Assembly: GCA_964435475.1 (NCBI GenBank)
Contig: CAYSZB010000020.1
Coordinates: 1-36,404, forward strand
Length of the DNA stretch: 36,404 nucleotides
DNA from: CAYSZB01 sp964435475
GTDB taxonomy: Bacteria > Chloroflexota > Anaerolineae > Anaerolineales > Anaerolineaceae
Direction of reading: 5' to 3'
Positions 24,421 to 32,715 of the stretch are shown here, piece by piece. The notes under the pieces are model-generated. The model was not told where the DNA came from, did no database searches, and was given only the letters and a program-made list of their open reading frames with translations. Positions within the stretch are counted from its first letter, which is position 1. Every line of letters starts with the position of its first letter. The position numbers were made by a program, and so were the translations under genes.

Positions 24421-27400
24421 CCGATCCACTGATCGAACGCGTCCTTTCTACTTTTGATCTAAACCCCAAACAGCGCGAGGTGGCGGAACAGCGCGGTTGC
24501 GATGTGGTGGCCACGGCGGGAGCTGGCAGTGGCAAGACCCTTACCCTGGTGGCGCGCTACATCACCCGCCTGGCGGAAGGCATCACCCCGCGCCAGATCG
24601 CAGCCATCACCTTCACCAAGAAAGCTGCGCGCGAGATGCGCTCAAGGGTACGCAGGAAGCTTGAAGACCTGCAGGCGACCGCTGAACTTCAGGGTGATCG
24701 CTTTTTCTGGGGAGCCCTGGCAGCTCAGATGGACGCTGCCCGTATTGGCACCATCCACAGCCTGTGTTCCGAGCTGTTGCGTGCCCATCCCGCCGAAGCT
24801 GGCATCGACCCACGCTTTGAGGTGATGGATGAAGGGCTTTCCGCGGCGCTGCGCATCCAGGCCGTGGATGACACGCTCAAGGGGCTGGTGGAAGACCCCC
24901 TTTTCACCCCCTTGCTGGAAAATGTGCCGGTGAAATTACTGACCACCATGCTGCAGGAACTTCTCGACCGCCGGCTGGATGCGCGTGAGGTCTTTTCCCT
25001 CAACCTGGACTATCAGGACAATATCGTCAGGGAGCTACGCCAACGCATGCAGCACCCTGAAATCACAGGTCTAATCGCAGAATTGCGCAGCTACTCTGAG
25101 CATGATCTGCTCGTTGATGCTGGGGATAAATTGGCTGAAATGGTCAGGGAATTGCTGCAATTATGGACGCTTGCCGAAAGTGCCCTGGCTGAGGTTGATC
25201 CAGGCAATGCCGCAGTCCATCTTTACCAGGCACGCCGTTCATATATGCAAAGAAGACTTGGCGGAAAAGACAGTGAAGTAAAAGGATTGATCGCTGAAAT
25301 CCAGAGCGCTTATGATACCTTGCTCAACCCCATGGTTGGCGGGAAAGGTTCCCAGGACACTCCACCCTCCCCCAAGGCTGAGAAACGCTTTGAGCAATTG
25401 TCGCCCCTCTTGAAAGCGGCCTTTGAGCGCGTTAACCAGGCATACCAGGACCTGCTGGACCTGCGCCAGGCGGTCGACTTCGATGACCTGGAATACCTTG
25501 CCCAGCAGCTTCTGAAGCTCCCTGAGATCCGCCAGCGCTGGCAGGGAGAACTGCAGGAAGTGCTGGTGGATGAATTCCAGGATACCAACCAGCGCCAGCG
25601 GGACATCATCCAGGCGCTGACCGGTTCGCCCGGGCGTCTTTTCATCGTGGGGGACATGCGCCAGTCGATCTACCGCTTCAGGCATGCCGATGTGACCGTG
25701 TTCAGGGAGGAACAGCAGCGCATTGCGCGTGAGCATGGCATGCTGCGCGAGCTGGACCTGACCTACCGTGCACACGAACCGCTGCTCCAGGCGACCAGTG
25801 ACCTGCTCGCCGCTGTCATTGGCACGCAACAGGACCCCAACCGTCCTTATTATGTACCCTTTACATCCATGGAGGCTCACAAAAAGCTTCCCGATGAGCA
25901 TATCCATTCGCCCCATGTGGAATTTGTGCTGGGGGCCGGTGAAGATGCAGAAGAAGGTCGTGTTCGAGCAGCTAAAGCCCTGGCAGAACGATTGGTCCAG
26001 CTGCAGCGGGAGGGGCAGATCCAGAGTTGGGATGATGTGGCGCTGCTTTTCAGGGCAACGGGGGCTTATGCCGTCTATGAAGAAGCCCTGGAGGATGCCG
26101 GCATTCCATTTGTGACCGTCGCCGGCAAGGGGTTCTACGACCGCCCGGAGATTCGCGACCTGGTCAACATACTGCGCGCGCTTGCAGACCCGCTGGATGA
26201 CCTGTCCTTTGCCGGTTTATTACGCTCACCCGCTATCGGTTTAAGCGATGCCGCCCTATTCCTGCTGCGCCAAAGCGGGAAACCTTTCTGGCAGGCGCTG
26301 CAGGAGGATTCTTCAGACCTCAGTGGCAATGATCTTGCCAGGGCAGAAAGGGCGGTTGGAATTCTCAAGGAATTGATTCCGCTGGCGGACCGTGTGCCCG
26401 TGGCGGAGTTGATCAAGCAGGTGATCGATGCCTTGGATTATCGTGCCATCCTCGCCACTGCCGATCAGAAAACGTCCCAGAAAGCTTCCAGCAAGGCGGG
26501 CGGGCGCCTGTGGCGCAATGTGGATAAGCTGATCGAGGATGCCCAGACCAGCCAGCAGGTCAGCGTCCGCGCCTTCTTGGACATGCTCAAGGTGATGAAC
26601 GATGCCGGTGCGCGCGAAGGCGAAGCATCTGCTGAAGCGCTGGGGGCTGTCAGGTTGATGACCATCCACCGCTCAAAAGGCCTGGAATTCAACCTGGTGG
26701 TGCTGGCGGATGCCAGCCGCACAGCTCGCTCGCCCAGTGAAGCGGTCTATCTTTCCAATGAACTCGGGCTGACTTTCAAGCTCGACTCACAGCCCCTGGC
26801 CTATAAACTGGCAAAATTCCAGGATGCTGACCAAAGTGAGTGCGAGGATCTCAGGATCTTATATGTTGCCCTGACCCGAGCAAAACAGAAATTGATCATC
26901 AGTGGTCACCTGACCCTCGGCGAAAAAGGCGGTCTCTCAGCCAGGGGATGGACCAAAGAACTGCTCGAGCCAGCTGGGATAGTGATGGATGACCTTCTGC
27001 AGAATAATGGCACACCTTACCAGGCCCAGACCGTAAAAAGCAGGCATATCCGCGCCTGGTGCTTGCTGCAGGACCTGGCAAATACGGAAACCTTTGAGGC
27101 GGAAGGGCAGGGGCAACCGCCAGAGGGTGACCCGATACCCTTATACCCGCCAATAATTGAGGACGAGCCCGCTCAAACCACAACAGAAGAAGAGCAATTA
27201 GACCCCCTGGATTGGATGGTCACCCGCAGGAGTGATCGCTTTCCCGCCAGTATCCTGGGAAAGATTGTGCACAAAGCCCTCCAGCGCTGGCTATTCCCCG
27301 GGGATGCTGGCTTCGAGCCCCTGCTGCAGATGGCAGCCCTGAACGCCGGGCTGGCCACCGGGGAACAAAGATCACACGCTATCCGGCAGGCTACCGGGCT

Positions 27401-27728
27401 GCTAAATCGATTTAAGAACCACCCGCTGTGGGGCGAGATCGATGGGGCAGTTGAGCGTTACAGCGAGGTGCCCTATTCCTACCAGGTGAATGGCAAAACC
27501 GAGAACAGGTTTATTGACCTGCTCTACCTTGGCGATAAAGGCTGGCAGATCGTCGACTTCAAGACCGATCGTATCCTGGTTGACACAAAAAAGAGCATTG
27601 TCCTGTCAGGTTACACAGCCCAGGTGCAGCGCTACCGGGAAGCGGTTAAGGCGCTGTTGAGGGTCGAGGCAGGGGTGAGCATTTGTTTTCTGGATGACCA
27701 CGGCCGCATAGAAGTGGTGGAGGGGTAA
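24417..27728 (+). CDS. addA: AddA-like UvrD-family helicase-nuclease
   Basis: A 1103-aa SF1A helicase with a C-terminal nuclease, the partner of the upstream addB-like protein in double-strand-break resection. Helicase motifs in order: Walker A TAGAGSGKT (Lys40), AAITFTKKAAREM (Ia), VLVDEFQDTNQRQ (II), VGDMRQSIYRFRHAD (III), MTIHRSKGLEFNLVVLAD (V) and ILYVALTRAKQKLIISG (VI). The C-terminal PD-(D/E)XK nuclease is seen as GKIVHKALQRW, NRFIDLLYLGDKGWQIVDFKTD and YTAQVQRYREAV. The ATG overlaps the upstream stop by 4 nt (ATGA), which implies translational coupling and a fixed subunit ratio. The length is slightly shorter than Bacillus AddA. Confidence 0.94.
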   Translation: MTDPLIERVLSTFDLNPKQREVAEQRGCDVVATAGAGSGKTLTLVARYITRLAEGITPRQIAAITFTKKAAREMRSRVRRKLEDLQATAELQGDRFFWGALAAQMDAARIGTIHSLCSELLRAHPAEAGIDPRFEVMDEGLSAALRIQAVDDTLKGLVEDPLFTPLLENVPVKLLTTMLQELLDRRLDAREVFSLNLDYQDNIVRELRQRMQHPEITGLIAELRSYSEHDLLVDAGDKLAEMVRELLQLWTLAESALAEVDPGNAAVHLYQARRSYMQRRLGGKDSEVKGLIAEIQSAYDTLLNPMVGGKGSQDTPPSPKAEKRFEQLSPLLKAAFERVNQAYQDLLDLRQAVDFDDLEYLAQQLLKLPEIRQRWQGELQEVLVDEFQDTNQRQRDIIQALTGSPGRLFIVGDMRQSIYRFRHADVTVFREEQQRIAREHGMLRELDLTYRAHEPLLQATSDLLAAVIGTQQDPNRPYYVPFTSMEAHKKLPDEHIHSPHVEFVLGAGEDAEEGRVRAAKALAERLVQLQREGQIQSWDDVALLFRATGAYAVYEEALEDAGIPFVTVAGKGFYDRPEIRDLVNILRALADPLDDLSFAGLLRSPAIGLSDAALFLLRQSGKPFWQALQEDSSDLSGNDLARAERAVGILKELIPLADRVPVAELIKQVIDALDYRAILATADQKTSQKASSKAGGRLWRNVDKLIEDAQTSQQVSVRAFLDMLKVMNDAGAREGEASAEALGAVRLMTIHRSKGLEFNLVVLADASRTARSPSEAVYLSNELGLTFKLDSQPLAYKLAKFQDADQSECEDLRILYVALTRAKQKLIISGHLTLGEKGGLSARGWTKELLEPAGIVMDDLLQNNGTPYQAQTVKSRHIRAWCLLQDLANTETFEAEGQGQPPEGDPIPLYPPIIEDEPAQTTTEEEQLDPLDWMVTRRSDRFPASILGKIVHKALQRWLFPGDAGFEPLLQMAALNAGLATGEQRSHAIRQATGLLNRFKNHPLWGEIDGAVERYSEVPYSYQVNGKTENRFIDLLYLGDKGWQIVDFKTDRILVDTKKSIVLSGYTAQVQRYREAVKALLRVEAGVSICFLDDHGRIEVVEG

Positions 27729-27746
27729 AAAACAAAATATAGAGTT

Positions 27747-27776
27747 AAACTCAATTGAGCGTTAATGCTTGAGTTT
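27747..27776. promoter_or_regulatory. Inverted repeat between addA and a small gene
   Basis: AAACTCAA (27747-27754) and TTGAGTTT (27769-27776) form a perfect 8-bp inverted repeat with a 14-nt spacer. CTCAATTGAG (27750-27759) is itself a palindrome. It could be an operator for the gene at 27802 or a weak terminator for addA; no T-tract follows. Confidence 0.3.
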
Positions 27777-27801
27777 GAAATTTAAATAATAGGAGAAGAA
27801 A

Positions 27802-28098
27802 ATGGATCCCGAAACATCAATTGAAGAAACTGAAGCCAAGTTTGGTGAGCGTATGATCGAGATCAAGGTCCGCTTGTGGACGAACGATATTGCTGAAACT
27901 GAAGGGTCTGTCCTTCCTAAACATGCCTGGTCCAGTGGTCTTGTCCGTTTGACTTCCAATAAAACCCATGGCATCGGTCCCAACAAAGCGCTGCCTTTCC
28001 ATTCCTTGATGGACCTGACTGCGGTTATTGAAAAAGCTCTGATCCAAAATGGGATCACCCTGCATACCAGTCGGGTAGCAAGTAAATACCTGAAATAG
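27802..28098 (+). CDS. Conserved-looking small protein of unknown function
   Basis: A 98-aa soluble protein, with no membrane helix or signal peptide. The sequence has a charged N-terminus, then MIEIKVRLWTNDIAE, a KHAWSSGLVRL segment, and LPFHSLMDLTAVIEKALIQNGI towards the end, a pattern of beta strands followed by a helix. I do not recognise a family. AGGAG lies 6 nt before the ATG, and an intrinsic terminator follows whose stem begins inside the last codons, so it is a genuine single-gene unit. It lies between addA and the toxin-antitoxin pair; nothing in that context points to a role. Confidence 0.75.
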   Translation: MDPETSIEETEAKFGERMIEIKVRLWTNDIAETEGSVLPKHAWSSGLVRLTSNKTHGIGPNKALPFHSLMDLTAVIEKALIQNGITLHTSRVASKYLK

Positions 28099-28131
28099 TG
28101 ATCTACTAAGGGATCAGTGTTTACTTTTTTG
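28081..28131 (+). terminator. Intrinsic terminator overlapping the end of the 98-aa gene
   Basis: AGTAAATAC at 28081-28089 pairs with GTGTTTACT (28117-28125) with one G-U wobble. Three further pairs form inside across a bulge, and TTTTTT follows. The 5' arm is part of the coding sequence. Confidence 0.55.
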
Positions 28132-28165
28132 TTGGTTAATTTATTTAACCAGATCATTAGGCGAT

Positions 28166-28188
28166 TACATAACGACTTGCGTTATGTA
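28166..28188. promoter_or_regulatory. Operator 1 of the toxin-antitoxin operon
   Basis: TACATAACG (28166-28174) and CGTTATGTA (28180-28188) form a perfect 9-bp inverted repeat with a 5-nt centre. It covers the -35 element at 28177-28182. It is the probable binding site of the ribbon-helix-helix antitoxin for autorepression. Confidence 0.65.
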
Positions 28189-28205
28189 TAGTACATGTGT
28201 ATAAT
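28177..28205 (+). promoter_or_regulatory. Promoter of the toxin-antitoxin operon
   Basis: TTGCGT (28177-28182) and a perfect TATAAT (28200-28205) are 17 nt apart. Both elements are embedded in inverted repeats, as expected for an autoregulated module. Confidence 0.75.
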
Positions 28206-28227
28206 ATAGGTGTATGAATTATACACA
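28196..28227. promoter_or_regulatory. Operator 2 of the toxin-antitoxin operon
   Basis: TGTGTATAAT (28196-28205) and ATTATACACA (28218-28227) form a perfect 10-bp inverted repeat with a 12-nt spacer. It overlaps the -10 and the predicted start of transcription. Confidence 0.65.
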
Positions 28228-28239
28228 AGAAAGATTAAT

Positions 28240-28476
28240 ATGATGGAAAGAACCCAGTTGTTGCTTGACTCAAAGCAAAAAGAAACCTTAATCAAAATCG
28301 CCAGGCAGGAGAAGCGTAATTTTTCAGAACTGGTGCGCATGATGCTTGACAGGCAAATTGCTGAGCATCAGAGATCCCTCATCGCAGCTGCGGCACAGGC
28401 TTTACTGGCAGATTATGCAAAGGATCCGGAACTGACTGCCTTCACAGCTTTGGATGGGGAAGACTTCCATGCATAG
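28240..28476 (+). CDS. Antitoxin, ribbon-helix-helix type
   Basis: A 78-aa protein. The N-terminal half (RTQLLLDSKQKETLIKIARQEKRNFSELVRMMLDRQI) has the short beta-strand and two-helix spacing of a ribbon-helix-helix (CopG/MetJ-type) DNA-binding domain. The Ala-rich and acidic C-terminus (YAKDPELTAF, LDGEDFHA) should wrap and neutralise the toxin. It would bind the palindromes at its own promoter. The start is ATG at 28240 or 28243, with a weak GAAAG ribosome-binding site; a GTG at 28210 is possible but falls inside operator 2. Its stop overlaps the toxin start by 8 nt. Confidence 0.85.
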   Translation: MMERTQLLLDSKQKETLIKIARQEKRNFSELVRMMLDRQIAEHQRSLIAAAAQALLADYAKDPELTAFTALDGEDFHA

Positions 28477-28819
28477 GGGTGAGATCTGGCTCATCAACCT
28501 CGATCCGACCATAGGTGCTGAGATCAAAAAATCAAGACCTGCGATCATCATCAACGTTGATGAGATCGGGGTTCTGCCGTTACGGGTTATTGTACCAATC
28601 ACGGATTGGAAGGAACATTATGCCCAGGCACCCTGGTTGGTTCAAATTCAACCAAATAAGCAAAATGGCCTAACCAAAACCTCTGCGGCAGATGCCTATC
28701 AAATAAGGTCGCTATCTGTTGAACGATTTATTCATCGCATCGGCGCCTTGGGCAAGGAGCCATTGAATAAAATCCTTGACGCTGTTCAGCTTGTTTTGGG
28801 AATTGGATCAGTGGAATAA
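28469..28819 (+). CDS. Toxin of the MazF/PemK endoribonuclease family
   Basis: A 116-aa MazF-like toxin that would cut mRNA at specific short sites when free of its antitoxin. The N-terminus MHRGEIWLINLDPTIGAEIKKSRPAIII is the family hallmark, with the catalytic Arg in RGEIW and the DPTIG loop, followed by the VIVPITDWK and LTKTSAADAYQIRSLS segments in the expected order. The ATG at 28469 is preferred over the one at 28454 because GGGGA lies 8 nt upstream and the protein then starts right at the conserved domain. It overlaps the antitoxin gene by 8 nt in a different frame. All family motifs appear intact, so the toxin is likely active. Confidence 0.93.
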   Translation: MHRGEIWLINLDPTIGAEIKKSRPAIIINVDEIGVLPLRVIVPITDWKEHYAQAPWLVQIQPNKQNGLTKTSAADAYQIRSLSVERFIHRIGALGKEPLNKILDAVQLVLGIGSVE

Positions 28820-29029
28820 CTCCACCCCTAGACATAAGGATGGGGCCAGGCGATATCCAACCCTGGCTACATCTACAGATCCCTACATCTTTCCCTCATA
28901 CTGCGATTATCTGATATCCATGAGTCCAGTATAGATGCACATTGCAAAGGTTTCTGGAAAATCAGACTTCTCATCCTGGCTGATGCCGAATCTTAACAAG
29001 TGTCTACTCTTCCGGGTCGACTTATATTG

Positions 29030-29653
29030 TTATTTGGATAAGTCTTGTTCCACCGCCTGCAAAAAATCCACCACCATGCCAGCGGTAGCGCCCCACAGGA
29101 CTTCCCCCTGGTAGGGTTGATAAAATATCACCTCGTAGTCATTTCCATTGATTCGCCGGGTTTCCTTGTAACGGTTTTGAGGCTCTGCCAGCCACTCCAG
29201 CGGGATCGAAAAGGCGCGCGCCACTTCCTGTGGGTGCACCCGCAGTCTAATCGGTGCCTGGATGTACCCGATGACGGGTGTGACCCGGTATCCTGAAATA
29301 AGAGAGCGGGGTCGCAGCGTGCCCAACACCTCCACCTGGTTCGGGTGAATGCCCAACTCCTCCCATGTTTCCCGTTTGGCGGTCTGGGTCAGGTCCGCAT
29401 CGCCCGCTTCCCATGCGCCGCCCGGGAAAGAAACCTGCCCACGGTGCTCTGCCACCAGTTCAGTCCTCCTTGTGAATAGAAAGTGATGGCTGCCATTCAC
29501 CGGGATGAGCGGCATAAGCACACCAGCTGGTTTTTCCTTGTGCGCGAATTCAGCGGTCATAAACTGGTCTTCAGTGCCCGTGGGAATAATGGGATTGGCA
29601 AATGCCTGGCGGATCACCTGCAAGGAATAACGATGGTTGTGAATGACATCCAT
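29030..29653 (-). CDS. Nudix hydrolase, CoA pyrophosphatase type
   Basis: A 207-aa Nudix protein. The segment EHRGQVSFPGGAWEAGDADL, followed by TAKRETWEELGI, combines the Nudix box with the upstream GQVSFPGG block that marks CoA pyrophosphatases (NudL/CoAse), which split CoA or its derivatives into 4'-phosphopantetheine and 3',5'-ADP. The first Glu of the general Nudix box is Ala, as is usual in this branch. The preceding FLFTRRTELVAEHRG is the other CoAse mark. The ATG at 29653 has no Shine-Dalgarno; it follows trmI by 14 nt and may depend on coupled translation. It is the last gene of the mnmA operon. Confidence 0.92.
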   Translation of the reverse strand: MDVIHNHRYSLQVIRQAFANPIIPTGTEDQFMTAEFAHKEKPAGVLMPLIPVNGSHHFLFTRRTELVAEHRGQVSFPGGAWEAGDADLTQTAKRETWEELGIHPNQVEVLGTLRPRSLISGYRVTPVIGYIQAPIRLRVHPQEVARAFSIPLEWLAEPQNRYKETRRINGNDYEVIFYQPYQGEVLWGATAGMVVDFLQAVEQDLSK

Positions 29654-29667
29654 GAATAATCAGGCAA

Positions 29668-30489
29668 TTACTCGTCAGCGTCTAGCAGTTCAATAGCCGG
29701 ATCGATCCCCAGAACGGAACGGGCAAAGACCAGGAACCCTGTATGGGCGATCATCCTGTCTGTCGGTCTGAACCTCTCCCAATCCGTTTTATAGAAACGC
29801 AGCATGATCTCACACACCTCGATGAAAGCGAAATTTGCCTGGCTGAGGCTTTTCAGGGTCAACGAAACCTGGTTCACAGTCGGCAGGATGGTGCCAAAGA
29901 AACCGCCTGGTTTCAATGATCGTTCAACGATCTGTAAATAATCGTAAGGGTTGGGCAGGTCAAGGAAAATGGCATCCACGTTTTCTTCATCAAAACCCAG
30001 TTCAACTTCCCTTGTCTTGAGGATTACCCGGTCCTGCAGGTTGATCTTGGTTAAATTTTGCAGAGCAAGTTGCTGGATCTCGGCTTTGCGGTCATAAGAA
30101 ATGACACGGCCTTCGTTGCCGACAAGGAATGCAAAGGCACAGGTCAACGCGCCGGATCCAGTCCCCGCTTCCAGGACGGTTTGCCCGGGACCGATGCCCA
30201 TCACCATGTTGACGTAGCCGATATCCTTGGGATACATGATCTGCGTGTTGCGCTTAAGGTTCTTGAGGATGTCAACCAGCGCGGGTTGCATCAGGTAAAA
30301 AGGGTTGCCCTGGTGGGAATAGAGGCAGCTGCCCCATTTTTGCCCGATGATGGCATCATGTGCGATCACCCCGCGGTGGGTTTGCAGCGTCTGAGCATGT
30401 TTCAGTACGATAAAATGACTTTTATAGCTTTTTCCATACAATTGAACCAGGTCGCCTTCCCGGGCGACTTCTGAGTAGGAAGGACGCAT
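29668..30489 (-). CDS. trmI: tRNA (adenine-58-N1)-methyltransferase
   Basis: A 273-aa class I SAM-dependent methyltransferase that puts m1A58 in the tRNA T-loop. The N-terminal beta-barrel begins VAREGDLVQLYG. SAM motif I is VLEAGTGSGALTCAFA near residue 107, and the catalytic-loop motif FLDLPNPYDY sits near 180. The family GQKWGSCLYSHQGNPFYLMQPAL segment precedes the Rossmann fold. The ATG at 30489 is chosen because GGCAGG lies 7 nt upstream, overlapping the end of the previous gene; a TTG at 30513 would add 8 residues. It is in an operon with mnmA, another tRNA modification gene. Confidence 0.96.
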   Translation of the reverse strand: MRPSYSEVAREGDLVQLYGKSYKSHFIVLKHAQTLQTHRGVIAHDAIIGQKWGSCLYSHQGNPFYLMQPALVDILKNLKRNTQIMYPKDIGYVNMVMGIGPGQTVLEAGTGSGALTCAFAFLVGNEGRVISYDRKAEIQQLALQNLTKINLQDRVILKTREVELGFDEENVDAIFLDLPNPYDYLQIVERSLKPGGFFGTILPTVNQVSLTLKSLSQANFAFIEVCEIMLRFYKTDWERFRPTDRMIAHTGFLVFARSVLGIDPAIELLDADE

Positions 30490-30493
30490 CAGT

Positions 30494-30769
30494 TTACCTG
30501 CCTTTGGTGTCAATCTGAACCAGGGACAACCAGTGGCCTACAAATAAGAATAGGATGCTGCCAACAACGCCCATCCCCACATTCAATGGCCCCACCATGA
30601 TGAATGACCACTCCAAAACATCCGCCAACAGGTGCCCCCCGACGAAACCTGCCCAACTTAACACCAGGTAGAGCGCCAAGTGGCCGATGCCGCCATTCTT
30701 CCACAGGTGAAATAAAGCTCCCAACAGCGAAGCCAGGAAAAAGCCAAAAATAAAAGCTGGAAAGGTCAT
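30494..30769 (-). CDS. Small three-helix membrane protein, unknown function
   Basis: A 91-aa hydrophobic protein with about three membrane helices: residues 3-22 (FPAFIFGFFLASLLGALFHL), 30-52 (LALYLVLSWAGFVGGHLLAD) and 60-83 (PLNVGMGVVGSILFLFVGHW). The Gly and Trp content and the HLLAD/EWSF loop are distinctive, but I do not recognise a named family. AGGAAG lies 6 nt before the ATG, and the gene sits 19 nt after mnmA and 4 nt before trmI, so it is a true operon member. Confidence 0.8.
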   Translation of the reverse strand: MTFPAFIFGFFLASLLGALFHLWKNGGIGHLALYLVLSWAGFVGGHLLADVLEWSFIMVGPLNVGMGVVGSILFLFVGHWLSLVQIDTKGR

Positions 30770-30788
30770 TGTTATCTTCCTCGTTTTC

Positions 30789-31856
30789 TTAATCTAAAGC
30801 CGTCGAAATTTCTCCACCACCCAGGCATCGTTCGTCGTCATAGATCACAGCTCTTTGACCCGGGGTGATGTCGACCAGGCTGTGTTCAAATTTTATTACA
30901 ATTTCATTGTCAGGCTTAAGTTCGATCTTGCCTTTTATGGGTCTGGCTTTGTAGCGGATCTTGACTTCGTATTCACGGTTTAGGTCAGGCGCAGAACCAG
31001 AGATCCAGTTGACTTCCCTGGCAACCAGGCTCGTCTTTTTTAGTTCATCTTTATAGGCAACGATCAATTCATTCTTCCTGTTATTCTTGGAATAGACATA
31101 CAGAGGCTGGGCCTTAGCCAGGCCAATGCCCTTGCGTTGGCCCTCAGTGTATAAGACCAGCCCTTTATGCCTTCCCAGGATGTTTCCCGATAGGTCTTTG
31201 ATATCTCCCGGAATGAGCATCTCGGGGATGTTCTTCTTGAAGAATTCTTCCTGCGAAAGGCCTTCCAGGAAACAAAGGTCCTGGCTTTCTCCCAGCACTT
31301 GGTCCGACAATCCATTCTCGGAAGCGATCTGCCTGACCTTTTCCTTTGAAAGCCCACCCAGGGGTAGCAATATCGATCGCAATTGATCCTGGGTTAGAGT
31401 GCTCAGCATGTAACTCTGGTCTTTTGTGTTGTCCTGTCCCTTGAGCAGGCTAATACCGCCTTCCGGGGCTATTCCGAGGCGGGCGTAATGCCCGGACGCC
31501 AACAGATCAAAACCAGAAACGCGTGCATGATCCAATAAGTACCCCCATTTGATCTTTTTGTTGCACACCACACAGGGGTTGGGTGTCAGCCCTGCCCTCA
31601 ATTGGCTTAAGTAACGCGCTTCCACCTCTGTTTTAAATGCCTCGCGCAGATCCAGTATCTCAAGATCAATGCCCAGCGTTTTTGCTACACTGATGACGTG
31701 ATCTTTCTCTGTGGATAAGGTATGGTCCATCCTCGGCGGTAACAGGGCCATAAATACGCCTTTTACAGAATAACCCATATCCCGCAGCAGGAGGGCGGCG
31801 ACAGAACTATCCACCCCACCGCTCATGGCGACCAGCACCTTGCCTTTTGAGTACAT
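30789..31856 (-). CDS. mnmA: tRNA-specific 2-thiouridylase
   Basis: A 355-aa PP-loop enzyme that makes 2-thiouridine at wobble position 34 of tRNA-Lys, -Glu and -Gln. The ATP-pyrophosphatase loop SGGVDSS is at residues 12-18. The catalytic cysteine is Cys95 in TPNPCVVCNKKIKWG, and the second cysteine is in LGESQDLCFLEG near residue 190. The GHYARLG and QDNTKDQSYMLSTL segments are also canonical. There is no Shine-Dalgarno; a TAAAAT lies 6 nt before the ATG, so the mRNA may be leaderless. It heads the operon with the small membrane protein, trmI and the Nudix gene, and is divergent from tatD by 51 nt. Confidence 0.97.
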   Translation of the reverse strand: MYSKGKVLVAMSGGVDSSVAALLLRDMGYSVKGVFMALLPPRMDHTLSTEKDHVISVAKTLGIDLEILDLREAFKTEVEARYLSQLRAGLTPNPCVVCNKKIKWGYLLDHARVSGFDLLASGHYARLGIAPEGGISLLKGQDNTKDQSYMLSTLTQDQLRSILLPLGGLSKEKVRQIASENGLSDQVLGESQDLCFLEGLSQEEFFKKNIPEMLIPGDIKDLSGNILGRHKGLVLYTEGQRKGIGLAKAQPLYVYSKNNRKNELIVAYKDELKKTSLVAREVNWISGSAPDLNREYEVKIRYKARPIKGKIELKPDNEIVIKFEHSLVDITPGQRAVIYDDERCLGGGEISTALD

Positions 31857-31884
31857 CCGGTTATTTTACCCCAATCCTTGCGGG

Positions 31885-31890
31885 TATAAT
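31885..31890 (+). promoter_or_regulatory. -10 box of the tatD promoter
   Basis: A perfect TATAAT with a TG-rich context lies 17 nt before the tatD ATG. The -35 region is poor. Transcription from about 31897 leaves only about 11 nt, including an AAGG ribosome-binding site. The interval is shared with mnmA on the other strand. Confidence 0.55.
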
Positions 31891-31907
31891 CCTGGATAAG
31901 GTTAATC

Positions 31908-32705
31908 ATGATCCAGTTAACAGATACCCACTGCCACCTCGACTTTGATGTCTATGATGAAGACCTCCACCAGGCTGTTCTTCGGGCCAGGGACTCAGGC
32001 ATTGAACTGATCATCAATCCTGGCATAGACATCCCCTCCAGCCGGAAAGCAGTTGACCTTTCCAACCAATATCCCGGCCTGGTCTTTGCAGCCATGGGCT
32101 TCCATCCCAATTATGCCAACCTTTGGAATGAAAAGTCGCTTGAGGATCTGCGCACCCTGGCAAAGGATAATAAAGTCAAAGCCATCGGTGAGATTGGCCT
32201 TGACTACTACCGTGAACATGCAGCCCACGAAACGCAGAAGAATGTTTTCCAGGCCCAGCTGGACCTGGCAAGGGAGTTGGAACTTCCATTGCTCATCCAT
32301 AACCGGGATGCGGATGAAGACCTCATCCCCATCCTCTCCCATTGGTATCACAACCTGCCCGCCAACTCACGCCTTGTTCGGAACCCTGGTGTGTTGCATT
32401 CCTTTAGTTCAGGGCCGGAAGTGGCTGAACTTTTCATCAATATGAATTTTGTTATCGGCATCACCGGCCCGGTGACATTCAAGAACGCCGCCCAGAGGAA
32501 GGATATCGTCGCAAAATTACCCCTAGAAAGTCTCCTGCTGGAAACCGATTCGCCCTACCTGACTCCCCAGCCCTACCGGGGACGCAGAAACGAACCCGCC
32601 AACATCATTTACATTGCCTGGGAAATTGCCAATTTGCACTCCTGTTCAGTTGAGCATGTAGCCCGGGTCACTACAGCCAATGCCAGGGAATTGTTTGCAG
32701 TTTAG
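31908..32705 (+). CDS. tatD: TatD family metal-dependent hydrolase (DNase)
   Basis: A 265-aa TIM-barrel metallohydrolase of the TatD/YcfH family. The metal ligands are all visible: THCHLD near residue 8, Glu in IGEIGLDYY near 95, His in LLIHNRDA near 130, His in VLHSFSSG near 163, and Asp in LLLETDSPYLTP near 213. Members cleave DNA 3' ends or D-aminoacyl adducts; the exact role differs among paralogues. The ATG at 31908 has AAGG 6 nt upstream and a TATAAT 17 nt upstream. It is not next to metG or ksgA, its frequent partners elsewhere. Confidence 0.95.
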   Translation: MIQLTDTHCHLDFDVYDEDLHQAVLRARDSGIELIINPGIDIPSSRKAVDLSNQYPGLVFAAMGFHPNYANLWNEKSLEDLRTLAKDNKVKAIGEIGLDYYREHAAHETQKNVFQAQLDLARELELPLLIHNRDADEDLIPILSHWYHNLPANSRLVRNPGVLHSFSSGPEVAELFINMNFVIGITGPVTFKNAAQRKDIVAKLPLESLLLETDSPYLTPQPYRGRRNEPANIIYIAWEIANLHSCSVEHVARVTTANARELFAV

Positions 32706-32715
32706 GTATTTAAGG

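Noticed and set aside
25239..25916. A 225-codon open frame antisense to addA
   Set aside because: It lies wholly inside the helicase motifs of addA on the other strand and shows no protein features of its own.
28820..29029. Possible element in the 210-nt space after the toxin gene
   Set aside because: Only a 6-bp hairpin GCCAGG/CCTGGC (28845-28867) without a T-tract was seen; no ORF, promoter or repeat could be supported.
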